Part shown: in pieces, positions 48,401 to 57,246 of the stretch
Layout of the letters: every line of letters begins with the position of its first letter
Numbering within the stretch: position 1 is the stretch's first letter
Origin: Bugulina stolonifera
Taxonomy: Eukaryota; Bryozoa; Gymnolaemata; Cheilostomatida; Bugulidae
Reading direction: 5' to 3'
DNA: 64,000 nt
Assembly (NCBI GenBank): GCA_935421135.1
Contig: OW285190.1
Coordinates: forward strand, 5,208,001-5,272,000
The notes under the pieces: generated by a model
What the model saw: the letters and a program-made list of their open reading frames with translations, nothing else
Database searches by the model: none
Told to the model about the DNA's origin: nothing
Program-made: the position numbers and the translations under genes

Positions 48401-50050
48401 GCCAGACTTGAATGATTTAAGTGGCTCAAAGCTTGGTAGCTCTAGCCATTGCTACCAGGTACTAGCGAAACAACGTAAGGACAAGATATTTGTATACTCA
48501 TGAAGTTTCGGTGGCCTATATGCCATATTACCGTTATAGCTGTTCATACACAAAGGGTATAAAGTCACTAAATCAGCATTGCGCCCTCGTTAAACCCTCA
48601 AATTCATTCTAATAACAATCCTTCACAAACCGTGATTTTCTCCTTTTCATATTTCTCGGAAAGTGTGGGCTAGTCCTTGCTTGCTACATGTTTGTATTAC
48701 TGAGTTTAGCTCAGTCACAATTGCTAAGCCATACAACATGTACCAGGGAGAGCTGCACTCACTCAATTCCAGTACCCACTAGGTAGAGATTGACTATGGT
48801 CCAAAAGCTAACCTAGTCGTAGGTGCCAAAGATAAGGCAACTCTTTACTCGTGACCTGGCTGATGTAGTTTCTAACAACAGCTGCAGGAGTAAATGGCGG
48901 TATTCCCAATTTGCCTACATGTAGAGCTCAATATCTGGGTAGACTGTGTAATGCATGGGTCATCTACCAAGAGTATGGTGGGCTTTTGAGTAGTGACTGC
49001 TAGCAACAGTCTTCAGAAACCCTTAGAACCTACATTCAATAGAAAAGCTTGTAGTTTTTGTTGTTGGCAGTAAAGGAACATTTCGAAAATGCCAGTTAGT
49101 CGAAACATGACGTTCCAAAAACGATCATTTAGAAATCACCCATGACGGAACTGTGTAGATTACATTTAGAAAAACACAGCTCACAGATACTGAATTATTT
49201 CTAGTGTCCTACAAGTTTGTAGTAGTAAAAACAAAATAATATGATAATTAAAAATAAAAAATAATTCAAAGCTGGGGTTTGGGGTTGGTTGTTTTACAAA
49301 GGAGCGTTTTCAGGACGTCCAGTTTCTAACTAACATTTTCGAACAGTCGAAAATTCATTATTAGCAGCAGCAAAAGATGTTGCTTATTAGAATCGCACAT
49401 CGAAATGAAAAGAATAGCAAAATAGGTCGCCGTATCTTCCAGGATAAATAAATTCATTCAGATTGTAGGTATTGTCAATGCACCATGTCCCAACAGGGTG
49501 AGTAAAAATTATAGCTTTGCTGTGATTGCAATTGCAATATATTATATACGTGTATTGTACAGTGATACATATTATATTATTTAAATAATGCCTGCCCTGT
49601 ATACTATTTTTATTTCCAGTATCAATGAAAAACAGCACTAAACAAGAAGGTCTGTATACGGTCAGTGGTGACATAGCTAACAATGGGGCTAAACTAAAGG
49701 GAGTACCTTTACCAAATCAAAGCAAGCAGCAAGCGTCAACAATAAGAAAAAGCGTAAATGGAGGAGAGATAGGCACCCCTGTACGAAGGGCAACAGTTAA
49801 TACAGTGCCAGTTATCGGATCAGGTACACCCTCGTCATTGCAAATATTGGCAGCTGTGATGAGCCATCAGCAGAAGCTGTTTCAATACGCTCACCAGATG
49901 AACTTTATGTTAGCTGAGCGAATGGCAGCACATAATAAAGCCATTAATCACACATTAAATAATTATTTGAATGGCATGAACCGGTCAAAGCGCAAAATAC
50001 ACACACCAATAAACCAGAGACGTCTGTCTGGGATGTCGAAATCACAGTAG
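45497..50050 (+). CDS. gene B: predicted acylated paralogue of gene A (3 exons)
   Basis: Exons 45497-45557, 48157-48474 and 49620-50050 join into 269 codons plus stop, both introns phase 1 as in gene A. An in-frame TAA lies 12 bases before the ATG. Donors are CG|GTAAGC and C|GTAAGG; acceptors are TTGTTAG (weak; 48145 is an alternative start in the same phase) and TTTTTATTTCCAG. Exon 1 encodes MGNGICCVKS, again a myristoyl/palmitoyl-type N-terminus. Exon 2 carries YYII, YSIV and YQVL tyrosine motifs but no exact ITAM. Exon 3 has a Met/Gln-rich helix (LQILAAVMSHQQKLFQ onward, about residues 200-238) resembling that of gene A, then basic RSKRK and RRLS. No enzyme or membrane domain is visible. 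Architecture, order and strand suggest tandem duplication with gene A followed by strong divergence. Confidence 0.6.
45594..46567. mobile_element. hAT-type MITE, 974 bp (family M3)
   Basis: Terminal inverted repeats CAGGGGTGGGACT and, on the other strand, CAGGGGTGGGAGT. Perfect 8-bp target duplication CTAAATGT at 45586-45593 and 46568-46575. No transposase frame. It lies in intron 1 of gene B, only 36 bases after the donor of exon 1. Confidence 0.92.
47186..47917 (-). mobile_element. solo LTR, second LTR subfamily (LTR-B)
   Basis: On the minus strand it begins TGCAACTACGTGG and ends CAGAAACATTACA, close to the end of the young LTR (CAGAAACCATTACA). A 4-bp target duplication GTAT flanks it (47182-47185, 47918-47921). 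It has a TATATAAGG promoter-like element and GAATAAAGCAACATCTCC as a poly(A) region. The TTGTTGCGTAAGTTCCGG motif is shared with the 53.5 kb LTR (TTGTTGCGCAACTTCCGG), so the two are related. It is a solo LTR left by LTR-LTR recombination, in intron 1 of gene B. Confidence 0.85.
49081..49343. mobile_element. foldback MITE in intron 2 of gene B
   Basis: Inverted ends of about 30 bp: TCGAAAATGCCAGTTAG on the left, and TCGAAAATGTTAGTTAGAAA on the other strand at the right, followed by ACTGGACGTCC. Same family as the 100-bp copy at 5050-5150. Non-coding. Confidence 0.7.
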
Positions 50051-50519
50051 TATTAACGAAGTTTGGACTCGCACTGCTCCGGATTCCACCAAGAAATTTG
50101 CCTGAAAGATCTGTGTTATGTATAATTGTTTAAAGTGTTATAGAAAAATAGTCTAGCCTGTGCTCTATGACTAAGAGAAGTGTATACTGCTTCGTACAAA
50201 ATGATGATACATAGATCTGTGTTAGGCCGGTTATAGTATTTATGTATTTTACATTGTATAAAATGTAGACTATATTATTATAATGTGTTATACACACCGA
50301 CTTTATGATATGTGAGTGTGATACCATTGTGAAGATGCAGCGTAGCCGATAATTATAATACAGCACTTTATTCTAACAATATGAATATTTTCTGTGGAGA
50401 TGAAGTGAAACTATCGGCCAAGTGTCTTATCCACCTGAATACCAGCACGAGCCAATTCATACACCCTGGATATGAGCCTTCCCTAGTGACATCTGCTCAC
50501 TGCCACTCTAGCCCTTTCT

Positions 50520-50655
50520 CAGTGCTAACGCAGTGTACTTGTTCAGTACCTCCTCAGTACCCCTTCAGTGCTTCCTCAGTACCTCCTCAGTGCTTCCTCC
50601 GTACTCCCTCAGTGCCTCCTCAGTACCTCCTTCATACTTCCTCAGTACCTTATCC
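50520..50655. repeat. CCTCAGTACCTCCTCAGTGC minisatellite
   Basis: About a dozen copies of a 10-12-bp CAGTACCTCCT-like unit, giving a Pro/Ser/Val-rich spurious frame. Confidence 0.75.
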
Positions 50656-50955
50656 GTAAATTTGCCCTTGGTGAAGTGCCTTTCCCACCCTGAAAAATAG
50701 CAAAATGCAGATATATCCTTTCTTGTGTGGGACTAGTAGTGGGATGCAATGAGGTCTCTGCAAGTGTGAGCTTTTGTGGCATTGTCAATGTTATTTGAAG
50801 ATAACAGGACAAAAAGGCAACCTCAAGCAATTTTGAGATTGCTTGCTATCACAAGTCCAAGAATTGTGTTGTGCTGTACTTCAAAGCTGTAATACTGTAC
50901 AGATTGACCTGGGAGCACACATCCCAAAGCTATACATGGTACACTAAACTAGCAA

Positions 50956-50997
50956 TAAAAGCCTGTGGGCTGACTTAAGTCAGCCCACAGGCTTTTA
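50956..50997. repeat. 42-bp perfect palindrome
   Basis: TAAAAGCCTGTGGGCTGACTT followed immediately by its exact complement, with no loop. It lies 0.9 kb downstream of gene B and could form a cruciform. No inverted termini of a larger element were seen around it. Confidence 0.9.
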
Positions 50998-51190
50998 CTA
51001 CTCCAATACTGAGAGAATCTGCAACCTCTTTATCATCAGAGTGACCAACCGGTCCTACTGATACTGTCATGTACATGTATTTCTATATTCCATTCATGAG
51101 TACGATCTGTATGCTCATCTGTTCTGCTCTGTTTTCCCTTTGCTACTTTGAGCTGTATTGTTTTCCTAAAGAAAAGGATTTTATATCCAG

Positions 51191-51250
51191 ACAGCGGATG
51201 AAGACTACATAGAGAGACTTGTCTACCAATCAGAGGAGATGGAGAAAAGG
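51191..51250 (+). CDS. orphan 60-nt internal exon candidate
   Basis: The acceptor TTTTATATCCAG (AG at 51189-51190) and donor AGG|GTGAGT (GT at 51251) bracket exactly 20 codons. Only phase 0 is open: it reads TADEDYIERLVYQSEEMEKR, charged and helix-prone. The phase differs from genes A and B but matches the phase-0 first junction of gene C (60892), so it might be an upstream exon of gene C now separated by the retrotransposon at 53.5 kb. It is unproven, and no neighbouring exon was found on its left. Confidence 0.4.
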
Positions 51251-51782
51251 GTGAGTACCTAAACAGGTGTTAATAATATTGTAGATTTTAAGTTGTAATA
51301 GTCAAACACGAGGGATAATTCCAATGCTATTCCAATGCATTACTTGGAATAACTCCCTGTACCAGTAGCTGATATTGTATATTCATATGCTATGGCAGAC
51401 CTTATTTCTACCGACCTATTCTATTTCTACCGACTGTATGTCTGCTATTAATCAGCTGAAAAAAGCTGCAGTAGAAAGTATATACTGTGGTGAATCAGCC
51501 TCTGTGGTGATAGTCTCCCTTGGCTAACCATACTCTGACATTATTCTCATATTTACTCTATTACCATGCATTGCATTGTCTTACCTTGTACTCTTACACA
51601 TGCATGGACATTACTATTATTATAATCAACTAAATGTACTTATGCATAGTGTGCTTGTATTATTGTTATTATTATTAACCAATCAGGTTATCGCATTTAC
51701 GCATGGTTTAACATTACTATGTATGCAATTATTCCTTCTTGCCTGATTATATATTCTAAGTCTTTAATTACTGTACACTTTT

Positions 51783-52250
51783 TGGGCTGATGTCTTGAAA
51801 CATGCCCATATTTACATACTATCCATTTCGGACTATCGTAAGCACGTTTTGTGCAAGGCCACCCCTTTTGGTGGCCGACGTCGGGCGGAGCTACTCCATG
51901 TTGTTGCGTAAGTTCCGCCCCGATACCTTATCCTACCTCTTCTCCGGAAGTGTATTTAGTATAAAAACCAGCACATCTTCTGTACCAAATCAGTTGTTGA
52001 CCGCGCTCTAATAAAGCAACATCTCCTAACTCAAACCTAGAGGCTTACTCTTGCAGGCGGGTAGCTCCACCCACAGGTCTTCTTAGACCTAAGCGGCTCG
52101 AGCTCACTCCATACTCATTTAAGCATCTCGTTCTACACTCCTTGTGAGTCTACATCTACGGGCTTAAGTCAATCCCGGATTCTATATGAATCTAGCGTCG
52201 GGCCTAAGTTCCTAGATTATCAGAACTTCTTTCTACACTCCATGTGCACA
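51783..52250 (+). mobile_element. LTR-B solo or truncated copy
   Basis: Aligns with the minus strand of 47186-47917: CCCATATTTACA, CGTAAGCACGTTTTGTGC, GTCGGGCGGA, TTGTTGCGTAAGTTCCG, AATCAGTTGTTGA, AATAAAGCAACATCTCCTAA, AGGCTTACTC and GGCGGGTA. A promoter-like AGTATAAAAACC lies in the expected place. The 3' third is missing. It is in the opposite orientation to the 47 kb copy. Confidence 0.75.
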
Positions 52251-52254
52251 ATTA

Positions 52255-53551
52255 AAGTATTTTCACTTTGATTAATTTTTGCTACACCCAACTCACATGC
52301 AAATGTACAACTAACTAGTAGAATTTATATGCTAATTATTTTCTGTTCAAATAAAGGAAAAAGCTTTGATTTAAACTTGCGTCTATTAAATGTATATTTA
52401 AAATATATTATAGTACAGTAGTTTTTTATTCAATTCAGAGGGGTACATGTATATACCCCTTTGAGTCAAATCACGCTGAGTTTTGGGAATTTCCACTACA
52501 AATCACACAGGTTGGATCGCTGTTTTCGTCTAAAGTTGAAAACTTAGGCCAATGTCAGACTTGGTTGGTGCGAATGAGTTAATCGGTCACTGTAGCTCGA
52601 AATATAGAGCAGACAACTTCATACTACTTAAAGTATTTTTCGCCGGCTCCCAGCAGTTCATCGGGAAAATATTATAATATCCGACGGAAAAGGATTCTTC
52701 TATTGAAACGCCGGCCGTTTCACGCGGACGGCCAAAAAACGCAACAGGCCTATATATTGTGCATTTTTGCGCTATTAAAAAGGATTTCACCCATTTTTCT
52801 TCACAAATAAGGTTGTATAACCAGGCCAAGTTCCAAATTGCACCTCAAATTAAGTCTTGGCTGACCTTTATGGCCATAGCCAATTAACTGCATTGGCGAT
52901 ATATTCACTATAATATTATAGCGAATGTAATGTAAAATTTGAATCTGAGAATTCAGCCTCTTAGACCCAAAAAGACAAAGTTTTTATTGCAGAAATGGAA
53001 TCTACAGGTGTGAATTGTATATATAGCAACATTTTCACCATTAATTTTCACTACTAAGTTTAGTAGATTTAGCCTTGAATAACACCCCAAAACGCCAACT
53101 CGGACGACGACCATGTTGAATTTGAGCCGCTGTCGCCATGTTGTGGGCAAAGCCCCTGTTCTACAACGCATTCTCAAAACACTGTGTAGGTTAACTAGGC
53201 CAAGGACCCAAAGCTAAACACTTATGATTACCTATTATGTAACATGTCATTATATATTGTTTACTCTGCCTAGTAAATAGCAATTATATTCTAGAAGGTG
53301 TGGTTAGTAATGAACACCTCTTTTATAACTGCAGTAGATTGTTTATCTTTACAATAACGGATTATTATAATAGACTATTATCTTTTGTCTTATGAATAGA
53401 GTCCAGTGACAGCTAGTCACGCTAACCATTATGTCGTTCTGTAACTAATTATCCAGTGCCGGTTGGTTCCGGCTGCCGTCTATTTCATCATCTTTTGTAA
53501 TCTACTTGTGGTTTTGTGAGTTAGTATAAAAGCAGCTGTCTTGTATCATAT
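52255..53551. other. no gene recognised
   Basis: Some GC-richer patches with minus-strand frames of 74-80 codons (52829-52587 and 53177-52953) but no motif, splice pairing or repeat partner to support them. Confidence 0.35.
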
Positions 53552-54214
53552 TGTGATGGTACGCCCAGTCGTATCTTACATCTGACACTCATTATTGCGT
53601 GCATACATGTATATATCTGCTTGTACTTTACTCTTATATTGTTATATATGATTGTATGATTATATCTAAGTCTTTTAATGCCTTTTATACCCATGTACAG
53701 AGGCCCGACCTCTCAGAATCCATTGATATTCATTTTGTACATGAATTGGACCATTATAAGCAACTTTTGTAGAACCCGACCTATTTTGGGTCGGCCGTCG
53801 GGCTTCCGGCGGCCATCTTGTTGCGCAACTTCCGGACGACCACACGTCGTCTTTTCCCGACGTCATGTCGGCCGGAAGTCCTTATACTATATAAAGGGCA
53901 CTGTTTTACTGTTCATTGTCTCAGTCTACACTTGGCTTTCAATAAAGACACATCTATACTTGATACAGGGACTTTCTCTTCCTTTTACTAGGTCATTCGC
54001 GTTGCGAACCGCCTACTAGGTTGAATTACTCTCTTTCACTGTATAGTCTGAAGGTCGGACTTGAGATCAGATGGGTCGTCTTTGGTAGTATTTGGGCTAC
54101 TGAGACCGCTCGATCTTTCATGTAATGCGAAGTCCTATTACCACTCATAGGTACTTCATTTCTGGGTCGATAGTCGTCCAAGGACGACCGCACCAAATCA
54201 CAGAAACCATTACA
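53552..54214 (+). repeat. 5' LTR
   Basis: 663 bp, differing from the 3' LTR at three positions (about 53593, 53845 and 54152), none an indel. It contains TATATAAA (53888-53895), the likely RNA start region about 30 bases on, and AATAAA (53941-53946), giving a U3-R-U5 order. A CGGACGACC-rich region with short dyads lies just upstream of the TATA box. Confidence 0.95.
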
Positions 54215-54215
54215 T

Positions 54216-54235
54216 TGGTGGCAGCGGTGGGATTC
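54216..54235 (+). promoter_or_regulatory. primer-binding site, tRNA-Leu type
   Basis: TGGTGGCAGCGGTGGGATTC, starting one base after the LTR. Its complement, GAATCCCACCGCTGCCACCA, equals the 3' end (with CCA) of animal cytosolic tRNA-Leu of the AAG/UAG type as I know it. The full 20 bases pair. Confidence 0.8.
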
Positions 54236-54548
54236 TAAGGTCGTACTCTTACGATACGAAGAGAAGGAAGGTGACCTCGGACTCGGGTGACCGGCCGACC
54301 TCATTCTTCAATACTTCTACGGCGATTTAGGACTCGGACCCGGGAACCTTGGATACGAGAAGGTGACAAACGCTAAAGTGCACCCATAATTCTCGTGGTT
54401 CCGCTGGATGTAGCCCGACCTACGCCGGATCTTCAATCAAAGACCGACCTCGGATCCAGAACAGATTGACGGTACTCAGTACGACCATTAGGCCGACACG
54501 GCCTAACAAACCAAAGCAGTTTTACTCACTACCCGACACCCTACCGAC

Positions 54549-55142
54549 ATGGACCGAATAAGGAACCTGCTTCAGCAGGTAATGTACCAGGCCGAGCAGG
54601 ACCTCAAAACACTCAGCTACAACGGACAAGAGGACGTCGAACTCTTCATAGAAGACTTCACCGCTATGGCAGAGCGTTGCAACTGGAATGACAGAGCACG
54701 CCTCATACGGCTTAGAGCCGCCCTACACGGGCCCGCACAAGAATGCGGCCGACCCCGATCAGTCGAAGAGATATTTTCCCGACTGAGGGAACAGTATGGA
54801 CTATCTGCCAGAGAAGCCCGATGGAAGCTGTCCACCCTGGAACAGCCAGCCCACACGTCACTCAGAGACTATGCAGCTCTCATCCGCAGACTGATGGCAA
54901 CAGCCTTTGAAGGAGCACCCCCTGCATCTTTGGAAGAGTGGGCTGTAGAGAAGTTCTGCCTCTCAGTCCACGACCGTGGCCTATGCTGGTACTACACATG
55001 GTTACAGCCCGATGATATGGAGGAAGCCCTGGAAACCGGGACAGCCTTCCAGAGTAACAAGGGTGGCAAGGCCAACCCTCCAAAGCCACCTCCTACGGAA
55101 AGCCCTACATACCCTCCTACAGAAATGTCAAGGCACAGATGA
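54549..55142 (+). CDS. gag: Gag-like capsid protein of the LTR element
   Basis: 197 codons beginning MDRIRNLLQQ. Residues about 22-140 follow the retrotransposon Gag (Ty3/Gypsy-type capsid) pattern: LSYNGQEDVELFIEDF, W/R-rich helices, LRAALHGPA, then LREQYG, LEQPAHTSLRDYAALIRRL and an EWAVEKF helix. The last ~30 residues are Lys/Pro-rich (GGKANPPKPPPTESP). There is no CCHC knuckle in this frame. The frame ends where the +1 frame takes over, with about 190 bases of overlap (frame +1 open from 54949). Either a +1 frameshift or a separate start would be needed to reach the next frame. It would form the particle that packages the RNA. Confidence 0.8.
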   Translation: MDRIRNLLQQVMYQAEQDLKTLSYNGQEDVELFIEDFTAMAERCNWNDRARLIRLRAALHGPAQECGRPRSVEEIFSRLREQYGLSAREARWKLSTLEQPAHTSLRDYAALIRRLMATAFEGAPPASLEEWAVEKFCLSVHDRGLCWYYTWLQPDDMEEALETGTAFQSNKGGKANPPKPPPTESPTYPPTEMSRHR

Positions 55143-57246
55143 CGGGCCGACGGACACACTAGAACCCGTCCCAGTAGACGAACCCATTCCTACTGGAGCC
55201 CAGCAAGGAGAAGGTGGACCACCCCACATTGGTCGTCCACAAAGGCCGACGGATACATCTGAACCCGTCCCAGTAGATGAACCCATTCCTACTGAGGCCA
55301 AACCCAAGAAGAGTGGACCAAACCACAATGGTCGTCCACAAAGGCCGACGGATACATCAGAACCCGTCCCAGTAGATGAACCCATTCCAACTGAGGCCAA
55401 ACCCAAGAAGAGTGGACCAAACCACAATGGTCGTCCACTGAGGCCGACGGACACATCAGAACCCGTCCTAGTGGAAGAACCTATACCCACTAAGCCTAAA
55501 GTCAAGAGTAGCCACTCCAAACAGAAAACCCCACGGGTAACTAGCCCATCACACTCCAGGCCGACGGCGTCACCTACACCCGTCACAGTGGATGAACCTA
55601 AACCCACTAGGCCAACACCAGGCAAGAAACGACCCCACTCAAAGCCGGACACATCCGAAGTGACCACAGATCACCCCCCAAGGCTGAAAGGACGACTCAT
55701 ATGTCCCGCCCCGTCGGACCAAACCTCACAAGGTAAACCCGACCTATCCTCAACTCAGAAGGATCAACAGGATCTGGCCACGTCCAGACCCGACACTAAT
55801 CAGCAATTGATTCCCGCCCAAATTCAGTATGCCCCGACGGACGACTTATCGTGTGTAGAACTGCCAGACACTACAGTCCAAGTCCGCGGCCTGAGGATCG
55901 ACACGGAGCAAACCGTGCTGGACCAAACCAGAGAGCTACCTCTGAACCTCTCGAAGAATGTTCAAGTTTCAACAGCCCGACCTGATCCAGAGGACGCGAA
56001 ATGTCGCGTAGCCGAACCTCAAGACATAATCCCAACGACGGAGATACAGTCTATACTGCCAGCAGTTCAAGTACACAAAGCAAAACGCTCTTGTACGGAA
56101 TCTAGCATTGCCGAACAGTTTCAGCCGAAGATACAGATTGCCGAACTCTCGAAGTCCCCTAAAGCGGATAAGAAGCAATCGAAGGCAACTATTGCCGTGT
56201 TCCCGCGCTTATTTGACGAGTCGAACAAAGAAAATGTGCCTGAGGCATTGCCTACAATTGAGCCAATTGCTCATCCCTCGGCTAGTATAAATACGACAGC
56301 TCACAGACGAGTAGTCCTTTCTCGTCCAGCACTTCACCGAAGCACATGTATCCCTACATGTAGCGACTCCTGCACTCCTCGTGTCACTGGTGAAGTTAAT
56401 AGCAGCACTCGTATCCTTTCTCATTCTCGTGCAGACGAGACGGCTACTCCTCCTATTATGGATCACTCCAATCAGCCTGTCTTCACGGCTGAAGGTAAGC
56501 AAATTTCAGTGTTACCAGTAAGGACCGAATCAGAATTAGAGGTACAATCAACACCTGTGAGACTGTCAGGCATGAATTCTCTCTCCCTCCCCACTCGGCA
56601 TAGACCAGTCGGGACAGAGGAGAATTCCCCTGAACATTCTCACAGGAAAGAGCATGAGTTAGAAGGCGGAGGCTACACATCAGATGAATTATGTGTTGTA
56701 GATGCATCTCCTCTACGGAAGACGCTCACGCCAGACGGCACGCCTCCACCCACTCCACCTCCTGTTACCTCTACCCTGAAGTTAGCTACAATTAAGCTGC
56801 ACAAACTCACTGACAAGCTGCCCATCGAGTCGTCCCAGCATTCCGGAGCCACTAAGCCATGGATTAGTACCTTCACTCAACAAGCCCGAGACGACTTGGC
56901 TAGAAGGAGTCAACCTAACCTCAAATGTGCAAAGTGTGGCTTCTCCGGCACCCTCAAGAGACTGAACATTCACATTTGGCAGCACTTTGCCCGCTTCTAC
57001 TGTCGCTGCGGACGCAGCTCAGTTAGCCGTGATGCTCTAGGCCATCACTTCAGTCGGAGATCCAGTATCTGTGGGAAACGTCTCTTCCTCACGGACGGGC
57101 CCAGCTATGGGGCCCTCATGGAATGGTGGGGCGTAAAGGATCCCCCACCATTTCTACCATGTCGTCCTACTATGGACGGACAGTCGGGGACAAATAAACC
57201 AGTTTATTTACCCAGCTCCTCCTCTACAAGGAAGCGACCTCCCTAG
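54976..57246 (+). CDS. proline-rich/zinc-finger frame of the LTR element
   Basis: About 756 codons in the +1 frame relative to gag. The frame is open from 54949 (first ATG at 55012), so it may be made by +1 frameshifting from gag. Its N-terminal part has a 99-bp tandem repeat (55147-55443 plus degenerate copies to about 55640) giving PVPVDEPIPT every 33 residues. The middle is low-complexity, polar, Ser/Thr/Pro-rich. Near the C-end (56926-57090) lies a C2H2-type finger, C-x2-C-x11-H-x3-H, followed by a second C-x-C...HH cluster with another Cys, perhaps standing in for the Gag zinc knuckle. The frame stops at a UAG (57244-57246), after which the same frame is open for 240 more codons. No protease or polymerase motif. 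Function unknown. Confidence 0.7.
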   Translation: MAYAGTTHGYSPMIWRKPWKPGQPSRVTRVARPTLQSHLLRKALHTLLQKCQGTDDGPTDTLEPVPVDEPIPTGAQQGEGGPPHIGRPQRPTDTSEPVPVDEPIPTEAKPKKSGPNHNGRPQRPTDTSEPVPVDEPIPTEAKPKKSGPNHNGRPLRPTDTSEPVLVEEPIPTKPKVKSSHSKQKTPRVTSPSHSRPTASPTPVTVDEPKPTRPTPGKKRPHSKPDTSEVTTDHPPRLKGRLICPAPSDQTSQGKPDLSSTQKDQQDLATSRPDTNQQLIPAQIQYAPTDDLSCVELPDTTVQVRGLRIDTEQTVLDQTRELPLNLSKNVQVSTARPDPEDAKCRVAEPQDIIPTTEIQSILPAVQVHKAKRSCTESSIAEQFQPKIQIAELSKSPKADKKQSKATIAVFPRLFDESNKENVPEALPTIEPIAHPSASINTTAHRRVVLSRPALHRSTCIPTCSDSCTPRVTGEVNSSTRILSHSRADETATPPIMDHSNQPVFTAEGKQISVLPVRTESELEVQSTPVRLSGMNSLSLPTRHRPVGTEENSPEHSHRKEHELEGGGYTSDELCVVDASPLRKTLTPDGTPPPTPPPVTSTLKLATIKLHKLTDKLPIESSQHSGATKPWISTFTQQARDDLARRSQPNLKCAKCGFSGTLKRLNIHIWQHFARFYCRCGRSSVSRDALGHHFSRRSSICGKRLFLTDGPSYGALMEWWGVKDPPPFLPCRPTMDGQSGTNKPVYLPSSSSTRKRPP
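55147..55640 (+). repeat. 99-bp coding tandem repeat
   Basis: Three full units (55147-55245, 55246-55344, 55345-55443) and two degenerate ones. Each encodes PTDTSEPVPVDEPIPT plus a basic linker. The unit length is a multiple of three, so copy number can vary without breaking the frame. An open frame of 179 codons on the opposite strand is a by-product. Confidence 0.9.

Noticed and set aside
48459..48460. Alternative donor CAG|GTACTA for exon 2 of gene B
   Set aside because: It would leave phase 0, which does not match the phase-1 acceptor at 49619. The GTAAGG donor 16 bases on matches.
53678..54019. 113-codon frame in each LTR
   Set aside because: It is identical in both LTRs and spans the TATA box and poly(A) signal, so it is regulatory LTR sequence and not a gene.
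55128..55667. 179-codon open frame on the minus strand
   Set aside because: It is the antisense of the 99-bp coding repeat of the retrotransposon; its periodicity mirrors the sense strand and it has no other support.
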